DNA of 64,000 nucleotides, from contig SVNI01000001.1 of the NCBI GenBank assembly GCA_015066975.1, forward strand, positions 62,001 through 126,000, written 5' to 3'. Source of the stretch: Ruminococcus sp. (GTDB taxonomy: Bacteria; Bacillota; Clostridia; Oscillospirales; Ruminococcaceae). Below the pieces are notes generated by a model. The model was given only the letters and a program-made list of their open reading frames with translations. It was not told where the DNA came from and made no database searches. Position 1 is the stretch's first letter. Each line of letters begins with the position of its first letter. The translations under genes and the position numbers were made by a program. This document shows positions 23,450-31,880 of this stretch, in pieces.

Positions 23450-24271
23450 TTTAAGAAATTCTGTATAATTCTGAAAAATAAGCTTGTGAAGCAAATCTTC
23501 CGGATAGCCGAAATCTATCAGTGTGCGGAGTTCCTCTGCCGGATTCCACATAGGAAAATCACTCCCGAAAAAGAACTGACTCTCCCCAAATTTCCGGATG
23601 AATTTCAAAAGCAAATCGCCATCGATGAATTGCAGTGTGCTGGAAATATCAAAATATAATCTCTCGGAAGGCTCTAATACTTCATAGGCCTCTTCCCAGT
23701 GGGAATAGCCACCCATATGGGCAGCGACGGCCGTCAGATTCGGCATATCATCAAGAAGTTTCTGTAATCTTCTGGGATGCGAATAATCTAATTTTTTATC
23801 GCCCATGTGAAACAGTACCGGAAGTTGCAGCCTCGCCGTTTCGTGATAGACAGGATACATCTTCGGTTCATCAATATTGAACTGCTGAAAATCAGAATGT
23901 ACTTTCAAGCCGATAAGATTCTTTTCCCGGAATCCGGAAAGAATCTCCTGAAAATTTTCATTTTCCGGATGAATTGTCCCGAATCCTACAAAACCGGAAT
24001 CCGTATTCACCGTTTCGGAAATAAAATCATTGATGCTGTGTGTCTGCTTCGGCACAACTGCCGGCGAACAGATTAACTGCTTTACTATCTGATATTTCTG
24101 ATGATAAATTTCAATTATCTGATTCCGTTCTGCCTGCAAATGCGCTACCGTTCCAGAAGTATACATCGGCAGTTCGTAAAACTCTCTTACAGATTCTTTC
24201 GATTTGTCTGCAATCTTATCCGGAAAAATATGGCAGTGTGCATCTATCACCGGAATGATATCATTATGCAT
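23432..24271 (-). CDS. Amidohydrolase-family metal-dependent hydrolase
   Basis: This 279-aa TIM-barrel protein belongs to the amidohydrolase-2 family. Metal-ligand motifs are DAHCHIFPDKI at the N terminus, FHMGDKKLDYSHP and AAHMGGYSHW in the middle, and FGSDFPMWNP near the C terminus. Relatives decarboxylate or hydrolyse aromatic or other carboxylates; the substrate here is unknown. It overlaps the aminotransferase start by 8 bases and is probably the last gene of the porCDAB-aminotransferase transcript. A terminator is built into its 3' end. Confidence 0.9.
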   Translation of the reverse strand: MHNDIIPVIDAHCHIFPDKIADKSKESVREFYELPMYTSGTVAHLQAERNQIIEIYHQKYQIVKQLICSPAVVPKQTHSINDFISETVNTDSGFVGFGTIHPENENFQEILSGFREKNLIGLKVHSDFQQFNIDEPKMYPVYHETARLQLPVLFHMGDKKLDYSHPRRLQKLLDDMPNLTAVAAHMGGYSHWEEAYEVLEPSERLYFDISSTLQFIDGDLLLKFIRKFGESQFFFGSDFPMWNPAEELRTLIDFGYPEDLLHKLIFQNYTEFLKNNSPA

Positions 24272-25433
24272 GATAGGGCATCTTCTTTCTGATGTCGTTC
24301 AGACGGTTCAAAGCTTCGTTCAGGGTGTCTTCTTTCTTGGCAAAGTGGAAACGGATATATCTGTTTTCCGGCTCTTTGAAGAAGCTTGAACCCGGTACAG
24401 CTCCTACCCCAACCAGACGGGCTAAATCTTCACAGAATTTCAGGTCGCTTTCATAGCCAAATTCTGAAATATCCAGCAGAATATAATATGCTCCCTCCGG
24501 GACAGTGTGCGAAATTTTCAGCGTGTCCAGACCTTTCAGGAACAAATCACGCTTTTCAGTGTATTTCTGCTGTAAATCAAGATAGTAGTCATCTCCGAAA
24601 TTCAGACCCGTGACAGCCGCTTCCTGCAAGGGTGCTGCTGCACCAACTGTCAGAAAATCATGTACTTTCTTAACTGTGTCAATAATTTCAGGCACTGCTA
24701 CAACATACCCTAAACGCCATCCTGTAATAGAATACGTCTTTGACAGGGAATTGCAGAGAATGGTTCTCTCTTTCATTCCCGGCAGTGCAGACATATACAC
24801 ATGTTCATGTGGCTTATACAGAATATGTTCGTAAACTTCATCCGTAATCACAAAAGTATCATATTTTTTCGCCAAATCTGCGATAATAGTTAATTCCTCG
24901 CGGGTGAATACCTTACCGCACGGATTCGACGGATTGCAGACGATAATTGCTTTCGGATGCTGTTTGAAGGCATCTTCCAAAACATCCGGATTGAATTTGA
25001 ATTCCGGCGGAATTAAGGGCACATAAATCGGTTCGGCATTGGACAAGATAGTATCTGCTCCATAATTTTCATAAAACGGTGAAAATACTATCACTTTATC
25101 TCCCGGATTTGTTACACTAAGCATTGCCGCCATCATGGCTTCTGTGCTTCCGCATGTTACCACAATTTCGCCGTTCGGGTCGATTTTCTGGCCGGAAAAA
25201 TGTTCATGCTTCCGGGCAAGTGCTTCACGGAAATTCTGCGCGCCCCATGTAATTGAATACTGATGAAAATCTTCTTTTGTGACTTCGGCAAGACGATTCA
25301 GAATTTCCTTGGGCGGTTCAAAATCCGGAAAACCCTGCGATAAATTTACCGCGCCATACTGATTGGAGATTCTTGTCATTCTTCTGATGACGGAATCTGT
25401 AAAGCCTGCTGTTCGCTGTGATAAACTTGGCAT
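24264..25433 (-). CDS. PLP-dependent class I aminotransferase
   Basis: This 389-aa fold-type I aminotransferase has the usual N-terminal NLSQGFPDFEPP, the NPSNPCGKV loop, ITDEVYEHILY, and the PLP lysine in NSLSKTYSITGWRLGY, ending with the substrate-binding RFHFAK. It is of the aspartate/aromatic (PatA/AspC-like) group and converts an amino acid to its 2-oxo acid. It starts 26 bp after porB, so it probably supplies or consumes the 2-oxo acid used by the oxidoreductase. Substrate preference cannot be read from the sequence. Confidence 0.93.
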   Translation of the reverse strand: MPSLSQRTAGFTDSVIRRMTRISNQYGAVNLSQGFPDFEPPKEILNRLAEVTKEDFHQYSITWGAQNFREALARKHEHFSGQKIDPNGEIVVTCGSTEAMMAAMLSVTNPGDKVIVFSPFYENYGADTILSNAEPIYVPLIPPEFKFNPDVLEDAFKQHPKAIIVCNPSNPCGKVFTREELTIIADLAKKYDTFVITDEVYEHILYKPHEHVYMSALPGMKERTILCNSLSKTYSITGWRLGYVVAVPEIIDTVKKVHDFLTVGAAAPLQEAAVTGLNFGDDYYLDLQQKYTEKRDLFLKGLDTLKISHTVPEGAYYILLDISEFGYESDLKFCEDLARLVGVGAVPGSSFFKEPENRYIRFHFAKKEDTLNEALNRLNDIRKKMPYHA

Positions 25434-25459
25434 GACTGATAACCTCTTTCTGATTTAGA

Positions 25460-26347
25460 TTAATTCCAGTTCTTTCTGATAAATTCCCATTTTTTATCTC
25501 TGGAATCTGTGATGATTTTAATATCTTCGTCCGTCAGATGCTTGAATCTGGCTTGTTTTCTGAGATAGTCCTCAACGCTGGTGAATGTCTTCGGGTCACG
25601 GCTGAGTTTGAATTCATGATTTTCATATTCAGCAAGATACCAAAGTCCGCAGTCAGCAATTTCACGTGCCGCATCAATCGTATCACTGACTGGAATTCCC
25701 CAGCCCGTCGGACATGGCGCAATGACATGAATATATTTCGTTCCCTGAATTTTCGAGGCCTTTTCCACTTTGTTCAGAAAGTCGTTCATGTAACCCACAG
25801 TCGCTGTTGCCGCATAGGGAATATCATGTGCGGCGACAATCTCGAACATGTTCTTTTTAGGTCTGATATTGCCGTGAATGTTGCTCCCGGCCGGGGTCGT
25901 CGTTGTCTTTGCGCCGAACGGCGTTAAACCCGATTTCTGAATGCCCGTGTTCATGTAGGCTTCATTATCATAGCAGATATAGATAATATTATCATTTCTG
26001 TCGATTGCTCCAGAAAGTGCCTGAATGCCAATATCAGCCGTTCCGCCGTCTCCGGCAAAGCCTACCGCTGTAAAGTCTTTTATCCCTCTCCGGCGTAATC
26101 CTGCTTCGATACCCGTCAGCATGGATGCCGTCCCTGCAAATGTCGAAATAATTGCATTGTTCGCAAAGCATAGCTGCGGAAAATTAAACCCTACCGCTGA
26201 CATGCATCCGGCAGGAAGCACTGCAACTGCATTCTTCCCCAGTACTTTCAGAACGTTCCGAACAGCAAGACTTCCTCCGCATCCTGCACAGGCCTTGTGT
26301 CCGTAGAAATATTCGTTTTTATCTAATGTCTTTGCTGATACGCTCAT
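25460..26347 (-). CDS. porB: 2-oxoacid:ferredoxin oxidoreductase beta subunit
   Basis: This 295-aa subunit binds thiamine diphosphate. It has ACAGCGGSLAVRNVL near the N terminus (Cys ligands of an FeS cluster), GDGGTADIGIQALSGA with following N-x-N as TPP/Mg site, and HVIAPCPTGWGIP. Together with the alpha, gamma and delta subunits it decarboxylates a 2-oxo acid to an acyl-CoA and reduces ferredoxin. It overlaps porA by 4 bases. Pyruvate is the commonest substrate, but the neighbouring aminotransferase allows a branched or aromatic 2-oxo acid. Confidence 0.93.
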   Translation of the reverse strand: MSVSAKTLDKNEYFYGHKACAGCGGSLAVRNVLKVLGKNAVAVLPAGCMSAVGFNFPQLCFANNAIISTFAGTASMLTGIEAGLRRRGIKDFTAVGFAGDGGTADIGIQALSGAIDRNDNIIYICYDNEAYMNTGIQKSGLTPFGAKTTTTPAGSNIHGNIRPKKNMFEIVAAHDIPYAATATVGYMNDFLNKVEKASKIQGTKYIHVIAPCPTGWGIPVSDTIDAAREIADCGLWYLAEYENHEFKLSRDPKTFTSVEDYLRKQARFKHLTDEDIKIITDSRDKKWEFIRKNWN

Positions 26348-27513
26348 GCGTTTTCACCTTCCTCAATGCCGATAAAGTTTACCCGGCCTGCCTTGCCGGA
26401 CTGCATTTTCTCGAAAATTTCGATAATATTCTGATGGGAGATATTCCGTCCACCCAGCCCCCCAATAAAATTGTATGCCGGAACGGTCAGCCCTGCCCCC
26501 TGCAATGCAGAACAGATATTCGTGAAAACTGTTCCTTCGTTACCAAAGGAAATATCCTTTTCCAGAACAGCAACCGCTTTCGCCTGCTTTACAGCTTCGG
26601 TAATTTCATCAGCCGGGAACGGACGCATATAACGGATTCTGATAACGCCCGCTCTGATGCCGTCTTCTCTGAGTTTATCTGTGATTTCACGGCACAGTCC
26701 GGCAATGCTTCCAAGTGTGATTAAAATATATTCTGCATCATCGGCTTTGTAAGCATCAATCAGCCCCGTGTACCGTCTGCCGAAAATTTCAGAAAATTTC
26801 TGTTCGGCTTCCTGAATGACCGGAATTGCACGGCGCATGGCCGCATGTTCTTTGTATTTGAAAATATAATTCGTATCAGGCCCTGCAGAAAATGCCATAT
26901 TTTTCGGATTATCCAAATCTAATTTATTTTCTGTCTCATAAGGCGGTAAAAAGCTCTTAGCCTGTTCCTGAGTCGGTACATCTACCTGCTCATAAGTATG
27001 TGTCAAAATAAAGCCGTCCAGATTTACCATGAACGGTGTCGAAACTGTCTTATGCTCTGCAATATAATAGCTCATCAAAGCAAGGTCCAGGCTTTCCTGC
27101 GCGTTTTCCGCATATGCCTGAATCCAGCCGGAATCAAGCTGAGAAAGACTGTCTCTTTGGTCGCCGTAAATGTTCCACGGCAGAGCTGTCGAACGGTTCG
27201 CATTCATCATCACAATCGGAAATCTTCCGCCGGATGCATAATAAAGACATTCTGCCATGTATAACAATCCCTGCGAAGAGGTCGCCGTGAATGCTCTTAC
27301 GCCTGCCGCACTTGCGCCCATTGCGCAGGATAATGCTGAGTGTTCCGATTCTACATGAATGAATTCCGCATCAAGACTGCCGTCCTCTACCATCTCCGAA
27401 AGCTTTTCTACTACAATCGTCTGCGGTGTAATCGGATAGGCCGAAATCACATCCGGACAGGCTAAACGAATACCCTCGGCAAAAGCTTCGTCACCAGATA
27501 AGAATTTTTCCAT
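26344..27513 (-). CDS. porA: 2-oxoacid:ferredoxin oxidoreductase alpha subunit
   Basis: This 389-aa subunit has the pyrimidine-binding domain I motif YPITPQTIVVEKLSEMV followed by ESEHSALSCAMGASAAGVRAF in two conserved blocks, then TSSQGLLYM. The C-terminal part has ITLGSIAGLCREITDKLR and RYMRPFPADEI, typical of the alpha subunit. It fits the four-subunit (archaeal/Thermotoga-like) enzyme, not the single-chain NifJ type common in clostridia. It is the third gene in the order gamma-delta-alpha-beta, with a 1-base overlap with porD. Confidence 0.93.
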   Translation of the reverse strand: MEKFLSGDEAFAEGIRLACPDVISAYPITPQTIVVEKLSEMVEDGSLDAEFIHVESEHSALSCAMGASAAGVRAFTATSSQGLLYMAECLYYASGGRFPIVMMNANRSTALPWNIYGDQRDSLSQLDSGWIQAYAENAQESLDLALMSYYIAEHKTVSTPFMVNLDGFILTHTYEQVDVPTQEQAKSFLPPYETENKLDLDNPKNMAFSAGPDTNYIFKYKEHAAMRRAIPVIQEAEQKFSEIFGRRYTGLIDAYKADDAEYILITLGSIAGLCREITDKLREDGIRAGVIRIRYMRPFPADEITEAVKQAKAVAVLEKDISFGNEGTVFTNICSALQGAGLTVPAYNFIGGLGGRNISHQNIIEIFEKMQSGKAGRVNFIGIEEGENA

Positions 27514-27806
27514 TATCGTTCACGCTCCATTCCGATTGCACCGGGTTTGCAGATTTTCGAGCAGATACCGCATCCCTTGCAGAAATCATAATCTATTACA
27601 GCTTTATTATCCTGAATTGAAATAACTCCGTCCGGGCAGTATAAATAACACTGCATACAGCCAACGCATTTTTCAGTATTCACAACAGGCCGGATACTTC
27701 TCCAGCCACTGTTGACACTCACCAGATAGCCGGCTTCAAAACTAGTATCTTCGGGAACATCAGCAATCCCGAATACTTTCTTTTCTCTGACAGTTGGTTT
27801 TATCAT
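27513..27806 (-). CDS. porD: 2-oxoacid:ferredoxin oxidoreductase delta subunit (2[4Fe-4S])
   Basis: This 97-aa ferredoxin-like subunit has two 4Fe-4S motifs, CVGCMQCYLYCPDGVI and CKGCGICSKICKPGAI, which carry electrons from the TPP centre to external ferredoxin. The N-terminal extension (about 35 residues) is typical for the delta subunit. It overlaps porC by 4 bases. Confidence 0.94.
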   Translation of the reverse strand: MIKPTVREKKVFGIADVPEDTSFEAGYLVSVNSGWRSIRPVVNTEKCVGCMQCYLYCPDGVISIQDNKAVIDYDFCKGCGICSKICKPGAIGMERER

Positions 27807-28321
27807 AAAGCAGAAGCCTCCTCGCTGGCTTTCTGTACAGCCGTTTTATTCTTCTCCCGGATTTTTTCGGGCATGTAGTGTTCAATTGCATCATGCAGAT
27901 TCTCTACGGAAACCACTCCGGAAATGCCTGCAAGTGCGCCCATCATCACAGTATTCACTACCGGAAGGCGAAGTTCTTTGGCAAGAGAATCGCCGTCAAA
28001 CGGAATTATCTGACCGGATTCCGCATTTCTGGTATTGATTAGAATCTTTCCACCGGGTTTTACTAAATTTTTCAGATTTTCGGAATATAACGTCTCATCC
28101 AGAATAATAATATAGTCTGCCTGTTCGGTTTCGCTCCGGTCAAGAATTGGCTTGCTGTCGAGCTTTGTAAACGCTCTGACGGGTGCGCCTCTGCGTTCAG
28201 GGCCAAACGACGGAAATGCAAGGGCATGACATTCGGCTTTGGATGCATAAGCCGCACCGAGAATCTTTGCAGCTGTAAATGCGCCCTGTCCTCCCCGGCC
28301 GAGCCATAGAATTTCTATCAT
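27803..28321 (-). CDS. porC: 2-oxoacid:ferredoxin oxidoreductase gamma subunit
   Basis: This 172-aa subunit binds coenzyme A together with alpha. It begins MIEILWLGRGGQGAFTAAKI, followed by FPSFGPERRGAPVRAF, both hallmark patterns of the gamma subunit, and TVMMGALAGISG toward the C terminus. It is the first gene of the operon, with an AGGTGA ribosome site and a strong promoter at 28371-28399. Confidence 0.94.
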   Translation of the reverse strand: MIEILWLGRGGQGAFTAAKILGAAYASKAECHALAFPSFGPERRGAPVRAFTKLDSKPILDRSETEQADYIIILDETLYSENLKNLVKPGGKILINTRNAESGQIIPFDGDSLAKELRLPVVNTVMMGALAGISGVVSVENLHDAIEHYMPEKIREKNKTAVQKASEEASAL

Positions 28322-28370
28322 AAAAAATCACCTGTTTTCTGAGTTTTATTTCTGTTATCTATATGATAAT

Positions 28371-28399
28371 ATTATAGCATTTTCAATTCTGAAAGTCAA
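28371..28399 (-). promoter_or_regulatory. Promoter of the porCDAB operon
   Basis: TTGACT (28394-28399), 17-bp spacer and TATAAT (28371-28376) on the minus strand. It probably drives porC through the amidohydrolase gene, because I see no other promoter or terminator before 23449. Confidence 0.85.
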
Positions 28400-28505
28400 T
28401 ATCTATAACCTATTAATCTGATATATTTTCTAAGTTTGTAAAAAATATAAAAATCCTACCTTTTTTTCAAAATAAAAACGTGAATTTTTACAGATGTTTT
28501 TCTAC

Positions 28506-28534
28506 TTGAAAACATACTAAACCTATGTTATAAT
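28506..28534 (+). promoter_or_regulatory. Promoter of the Rrf2 regulator with internal inverted repeat
   Basis: TTGAAA (28506-28511), 17-bp spacer and TATAAT (28529-28534). The inverted repeat AACATA-7-TATGTT (28511-28529) fills the spacer, where a repressor, perhaps the Rrf2 protein itself, could bind. Confidence 0.8.
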
Positions 28535-28584
28535 AATAAATATAGTGCTATCTGAAAAATTATCACAGAAAGGAAGTCTCACTT

Positions 28585-29022
28585 ATGAAAATTTCAACGA
28601 AAGGCAGATACGCTCTGCGAATGCTTCTGGACTTGGCAACACATCAGGAAACAGGCTATATTTCTCTGAAAGAAATTGCTGAACGTCAGAATATTTCTAA
28701 AAAATATCTGGAACAGATTGTGCCTATGCTCAACAAAGGCGGTATCCTCCGGACAAACCGCGGAAACAAGGGAGGATACATGCTCGCCAAGCCTGCCGAT
28801 GCGCTCACAGTCGGCGATGTACTCCGTGCAACAGAAGGCAGTCTTGCACCTGTGGCTTGTCTCGAATATGAATATAACGACTGTCCCCGTGCTGAAGAAT
28901 GTGCTACGCTCTATGTATGGGAGGGCTTATATAAAGCCGTGCATGAATATCTGGACAGTATCACATTGCAGGATATTCTGAATCATAATTCTGGTGTGGA
29001 CGGCAATGATTACTGTATTTAA
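28585..29022 (+). CDS. Rrf2 family transcriptional regulator
   Basis: This 145-aa winged-helix regulator belongs to the Rrf2 family (IscR, CymR, NsrR). The N terminus MKISTKGRYALRMLLDLA and the helix-turn-helix ISLKEIAERQNISKKYLEQ are typical. Three cysteines at 92, 100 and 106 match the Fe-S ligand region of IscR-type members, so it may sense iron-sulfur status; CymR-type cysteine control is less likely because CymR lacks the cluster. It has an AAAGGAAG ribosome site, its own promoter with an inverted repeat, and is divergent from the Fe-S-rich por operon. Confidence 0.9.
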   Translation: MKISTKGRYALRMLLDLATHQETGYISLKEIAERQNISKKYLEQIVPMLNKGGILRTNRGNKGGYMLAKPADALTVGDVLRATEGSLAPVACLEYEYNDCPRAEECATLYVWEGLYKAVHEYLDSITLQDILNHNSGVDGNDYCI

Positions 29023-29056
29023 TCAATTAGATAAATCGAAATATGTGGTGATAAAT

Positions 29057-29497
29057 ATGAATGTACGTTTAATGACAATCAATGATTATGAAAAAGTATA
29101 TGAATTATGGCTGTCCTGTGCGGGTATGGGATTAAATAATCTTGATGATTCAAAAGAGGGAATCGAAAAATTCCTGAATAGAAATCCCGGAACCTGTTTT
29201 GTTGCTGAAACAGAACATAGAATAATTGGCGTAATTATTGCCGGAAATGACGGAAGAAGAGGCTATATCTACCATACAGCAGTTAATCCTGATTACAGGC
29301 ATCAGGGAATTGCTACAAAACTTGTAAATGAAGCTATGAGGGCATTAAAAGCATTAGGTATCAATAAGACTGCTTTGGTTGTATTTTCAAAAAATACAGA
29401 CGGAAATGCTTTTTGGGAAAAAAGTGGTTTTTCTTCAAGAGAAGATTTGATTTATCGAAATAAAACAATTACTGAAATGATTAGAATTGACACATAA
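29057..29497 (+). CDS. GNAT family N-acetyltransferase
   Basis: This 146-aa protein has the GNAT fold: MNVRLMTINDYEKVYELW at the start, YIYHTAVNPDYRHQGIATKL as acetyl-CoA-binding motif A (with R-x-x-G-I-A), and FWEKSGFSSREDLIYRNK near the end. The substrate is unknown. The ATG at 29057 is preferred over an upstream ATG that overlaps the regulator gene; GGTGAT is a modest ribosome site. It lies 34 bp after the Rrf2 gene and may share its transcript. Confidence 0.88.
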   Translation: MNVRLMTINDYEKVYELWLSCAGMGLNNLDDSKEGIEKFLNRNPGTCFVAETEHRIIGVIIAGNDGRRGYIYHTAVNPDYRHQGIATKLVNEAMRALKALGINKTALVVFSKNTDGNAFWEKSGFSSREDLIYRNKTITEMIRIDT

Positions 29498-29572
29498 ATT
29501 TTGATTTATCGGCTGGCATTTTCTGACAAGCTCCTGCATAGAATATAGCAATTCACCACAGGAGGGCTTTTC

Positions 29573-29860
29573 ATGATACAGGAAACGCAGAATAACCCCG
29601 CCACCCCACACCTGATTACGCTCGAAAACCGGAACACGCTCACCGTTTCCGGCATCACGGATATTGACCGCTTCGATGAACGTGAAATCGTCCTCTATAC
29701 CGCCATGGGCGAACTCACCGTCACCGGTCGGGAACTGCATATCAATGCTATCAGCATCGAAAACGGCTCTCTCTCCGTCGAAGGCGATATCTGGTCGCTC
29801 CAGTACGGCGACAAAGACAAGCACTCCCCTGTCTCCATGCTGGGCAAATTATTCAGATGA
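29573..29860 (+). CDS. yabP: Sporulation protein YabP
   Basis: This 95-aa protein matches YabP/YqfC: LITLENRNTLTVSGITDIDRFDE in two halves of the usual pattern, then IVLYTAMGELTVTGRELHI and GSLSVEGDI. YabP is made in the mother cell under sporulation control in Bacillus and is needed for spore formation in some conditions. The start follows an AGGAGGG site. It overlaps yabQ by 4 bases, and the order yabP-yabQ-divIC-yabR is as in Bacillus. Confidence 0.93.
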   Translation: MIQETQNNPATPHLITLENRNTLTVSGITDIDRFDEREIVLYTAMGELTVTGRELHINAISIENGSLSVEGDIWSLQYGDKDKHSPVSMLGKLFR

Positions 29861-30243
29861 TGCCTGTATTGCTGAAAATCGTGCCGGAAACTTACCGCAC
29901 AGTGCAGGAAGAATTACTGCTTCTTGGGGGGGCTGTCCTGTTGGGAATCCCTTCCGGCATTCTGTTTGATTTTTTCCGGTTTCTGCGCCGTCTGATACCC
30001 CATCACTGGTCAGTCACCATGCTGGAAGATATCTTTTTCCTGCTTCTGGTCAGCTTTCTGCTTCTGTGCTATATCAGCGGATTTGCAAACGGAGAATTCC
30101 GGATGTATTACGTTATCGGCTGTCTGTGCGGATTTGTTCTGCATGAATGCACACTCGGAAATCTGTTCTTTTCTCTCTGGGATTCTTTTGCACGGATTTG
30201 TAGAAAGTTAACACATGTTTTTGTGAAATCTCACAAAAAATAA
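29857..30243 (+). CDS. yabQ: Spore cortex biosynthesis protein YabQ
   Basis: This 128-aa membrane protein has about four hydrophobic segments, including LLLLGGAVLLGIPSGILFDF near the N terminus, followed by R-F-L-R-R, and FFLLLVSFLLLCYISGFANGEF in the middle, all typical of YabQ, a membrane protein needed for spore cortex formation. An ATG at 29860 is an alternative start. It is co-transcribed with yabP. The tail is basic. Confidence 0.92.
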   Translation: MMPVLLKIVPETYRTVQEELLLLGGAVLLGIPSGILFDFFRFLRRLIPHHWSVTMLEDIFFLLLVSFLLLCYISGFANGEFRMYYVIGCLCGFVLHECTLGNLFFSLWDSFARICRKLTHVFVKSHKK

Positions 30244-30272
30244 CACTCCGGAAAAAAATTATCAAAAACCGC

Positions 30273-30302
30273 TTGCATGAAACCCCGTACAGGGTGTATA
30301 AT
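30273..30302 (+). promoter_or_regulatory. Promoter of divIC
   Basis: TTGCAT (30273-30278), 18-bp spacer and TATAAT (30297-30302), about 40 bp before the divIC start. This would give divIC a vegetative promoter apart from yabPQ. Confidence 0.75.
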
Positions 30303-30342
30303 AATAAAATAACAACTATTTCATATAAAGCGAGGAATCTCT

Positions 30343-30651
30343 ATGCCGAACAGAAAAAAATCCAATGCCAAACAGCCTCTGCCGTTCAGAATCCTGATAG
30401 GTGCGGCATTAGCCATGTTTGCTGTATTCTGTACGGTTTCTATTATTTCAGACCAGAATTCCATTGTCGAAAAAAGAAAAGAACTTGCTCAGATTGAGGA
30501 AAATATTGAAATCCTTTCCGCACAGAATGAGGAGCTCGCAGAACTGATTGCTTCTGATGATATCGGCCGTTATATGGAAAAGCTGGCCGTTGAATCCGGA
30601 AATTATGCCTATCCGGATGAACGGCGTTATTATGATACATCCAGAGACTAA
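30343..30651 (+). CDS. divIC: Cell division protein DivIC (FtsB/FtsL-like septum initiator)
   Basis: This 102-aa bitopic protein has a short basic cytoplasmic N terminus, one membrane helix (about residues 16-37) and an extracytoplasmic coiled coil (about 42-72: KRKELAQIEENIEILSAQNE). This is the pattern of DivIC, which with DivIB and FtsL supports septal peptidoglycan synthesis. The position between yabQ and yabR matches Bacillus. Confidence 0.92.
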   Translation: MPNRKKSNAKQPLPFRILIGAALAMFAVFCTVSIISDQNSIVEKRKELAQIEENIEILSAQNEELAELIASDDIGRYMEKLAVESGNYAYPDERRYYDTSRD

Positions 30652-30686
30652 TTAACATCACAAAAAACAGGAGGATTTTCAGAACA

Positions 30687-31127
30687 ATGCTGGAAACAGG
30701 AAAAATTTATGACGGCAAGGTCAGAAGTATCACCAACTACGGCGCATTCGTGGAAGTAGAACAGGAAGGCGAAAAAACCATCACTGGTATGGTACATATC
30801 TCTGAAGTTGCCAATACGTTCGTGAATGATATCCGCGAATTCTTAACCGAAGGCCAGGACGTGAAAGTCACTGTTCTTCAGGTGAACGAACAGGGAAAAA
30901 TCAGCATGTCCATCAAGAAAGCACTTCCGCAGGAAGAAAAGCCCCGTCAGCCCAGAAGACAGAACCGTGACAGAGGTGCTGTCTGGAATCCGAAGCCTCA
31001 GCCTCAGGATTCTGAAATGAGCTTTGAGGATATGATGAACCGCTTCAAACAGAACAGTGAGGAAAAAATGGGCGATATCAAGCGCATTACCGACAGAAAA
31101 AACAAATCCCGCCGTCGTTCCAGATGA
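30687..31127 (+). CDS. yabR: S1 domain RNA-binding protein YabR
   Basis: This 146-aa protein has an N-terminal S1 domain (residues 3-77: GKIYDGKVRSITNYGAFVEV, then GMVHISEVAN, KVTVLQVNEQGKISMSIK) and a basic, Arg- and Pro-rich disordered tail. It binds RNA or ribosomes by homology; YabR and GSP13 are relatives. AGGAGG ribosome site. It is followed by an intrinsic terminator. Confidence 0.92.
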   Translation: MLETGKIYDGKVRSITNYGAFVEVEQEGEKTITGMVHISEVANTFVNDIREFLTEGQDVKVTVLQVNEQGKISMSIKKALPQEEKPRQPRRQNRDRGAVWNPKPQPQDSEMSFEDMMNRFKQNSEEKMGDIKRITDRKNKSRRRSR

Positions 31128-31132
31128 AAATC

Positions 31133-31164
31133 AATTCCGTTCTCTTGCGAGGACGGAATTTTTT
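31133..31164 (+). terminator. Intrinsic terminator after yabR
   Basis: A 12-bp stem (31133-31144 with 31149-31160, one G-U pair) with a TTGC loop precedes six T residues. Confidence 0.9.
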
Positions 31165-31166
31165 GC

Positions 31167-31880
31167 TTATATCACAAACCCGCCGTTGACACCCAGAATC
31201 TGTCCGGTGATGAATCCAGCCTGCTCACTGCACAGAAAATATGCGGATTCTGCTATATCTTCCGGCGTTCCAAGCCTGCCTAAAGGCGTTTCTTCTGCAA
31301 GTGCATTCAGAGTTCCGGAATCGTAACAGTTAAGCATTCTCGTCTGTATCACTCCGGGCGCAATGCAGTTCACACGGATACCACTCAGGCCGACTTCCTG
31401 CGCAAGTGCCTTGGTAAAACCAATCAGTGCCGATTTGGATGCCGAATAATCTACTTCGCATGACGCGCCCACCTGCCCCCACATAGAACTGATATTCAGA
31501 ATACAGCCCGATTTCCGGTGTATCATCTGGGGAAGCAGTAACCTGGTGCATTCTATCGCTCCCAGTACATTCACAGAAAATAATTTTTTCCTGATTTCCG
31601 GGGAAATATCCGTCAGCAGGCCTGAAATGCTGATTCCGGCATTATTCACAAGCACATCCACATGTCCGGCCTGTTCCAGAACTTTCTGCATCATGCTTTC
31701 GATTTCGGAAATTTCTGACAAGTCTGCCCGGACTGCCATACCGTTCAGCGATTCCGCGAGTTTTTCCGTCTCCAAACTGTCATGATAATGCAGAACAGGA
31801 AAATATCCCTGTTCTGCAAATTTTTTTGCAGTTGCCGAGCCGATTCCTCCGCCTGCACCTGTAATCAAAACTGTCTTCAT
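31167..31880 (-). CDS. Short-chain dehydrogenase/reductase (FabG-like)
   Basis: This 237-aa NAD(P)-dependent oxidoreductase has the SDR cofactor motif TGAGGGIGSATAKKFAEQG, the NNAGISISG strand, the catalytic Ser in NISSMWG and the Y-x3-K pair in DYSASKSALIG, then RVNCIAPG. These are all hallmarks of classical SDRs. Similarity to FabG is general, and with acpP or other fab genes absent here, the substrate is unknown. It overlaps the CAAX protease gene by 4 bases. Confidence 0.92.
   Translation of the reverse strand: MKTVLITGAGGGIGSATAKKFAEQGYFPVLHYHDSLETEKLAESLNGMAVRADLSEISEIESMMQKVLEQAGHVDVLVNNAGISISGLLTDISPEIRKKLFSVNVLGAIECTRLLLPQMIHRKSGCILNISSMWGQVGASCEVDYSASKSALIGFTKALAQEVGLSGIRVNCIAPGVIQTRMLNCYDSGTLNALAEETPLGRLGTPEDIAESAYFLCSEQAGFITGQILGVNGGFVI

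Noticed and set aside
27169-27184. Partial parS (TGTTCCACGG) inside porA
   Set aside because: Only the left half is present; the right half does not match.
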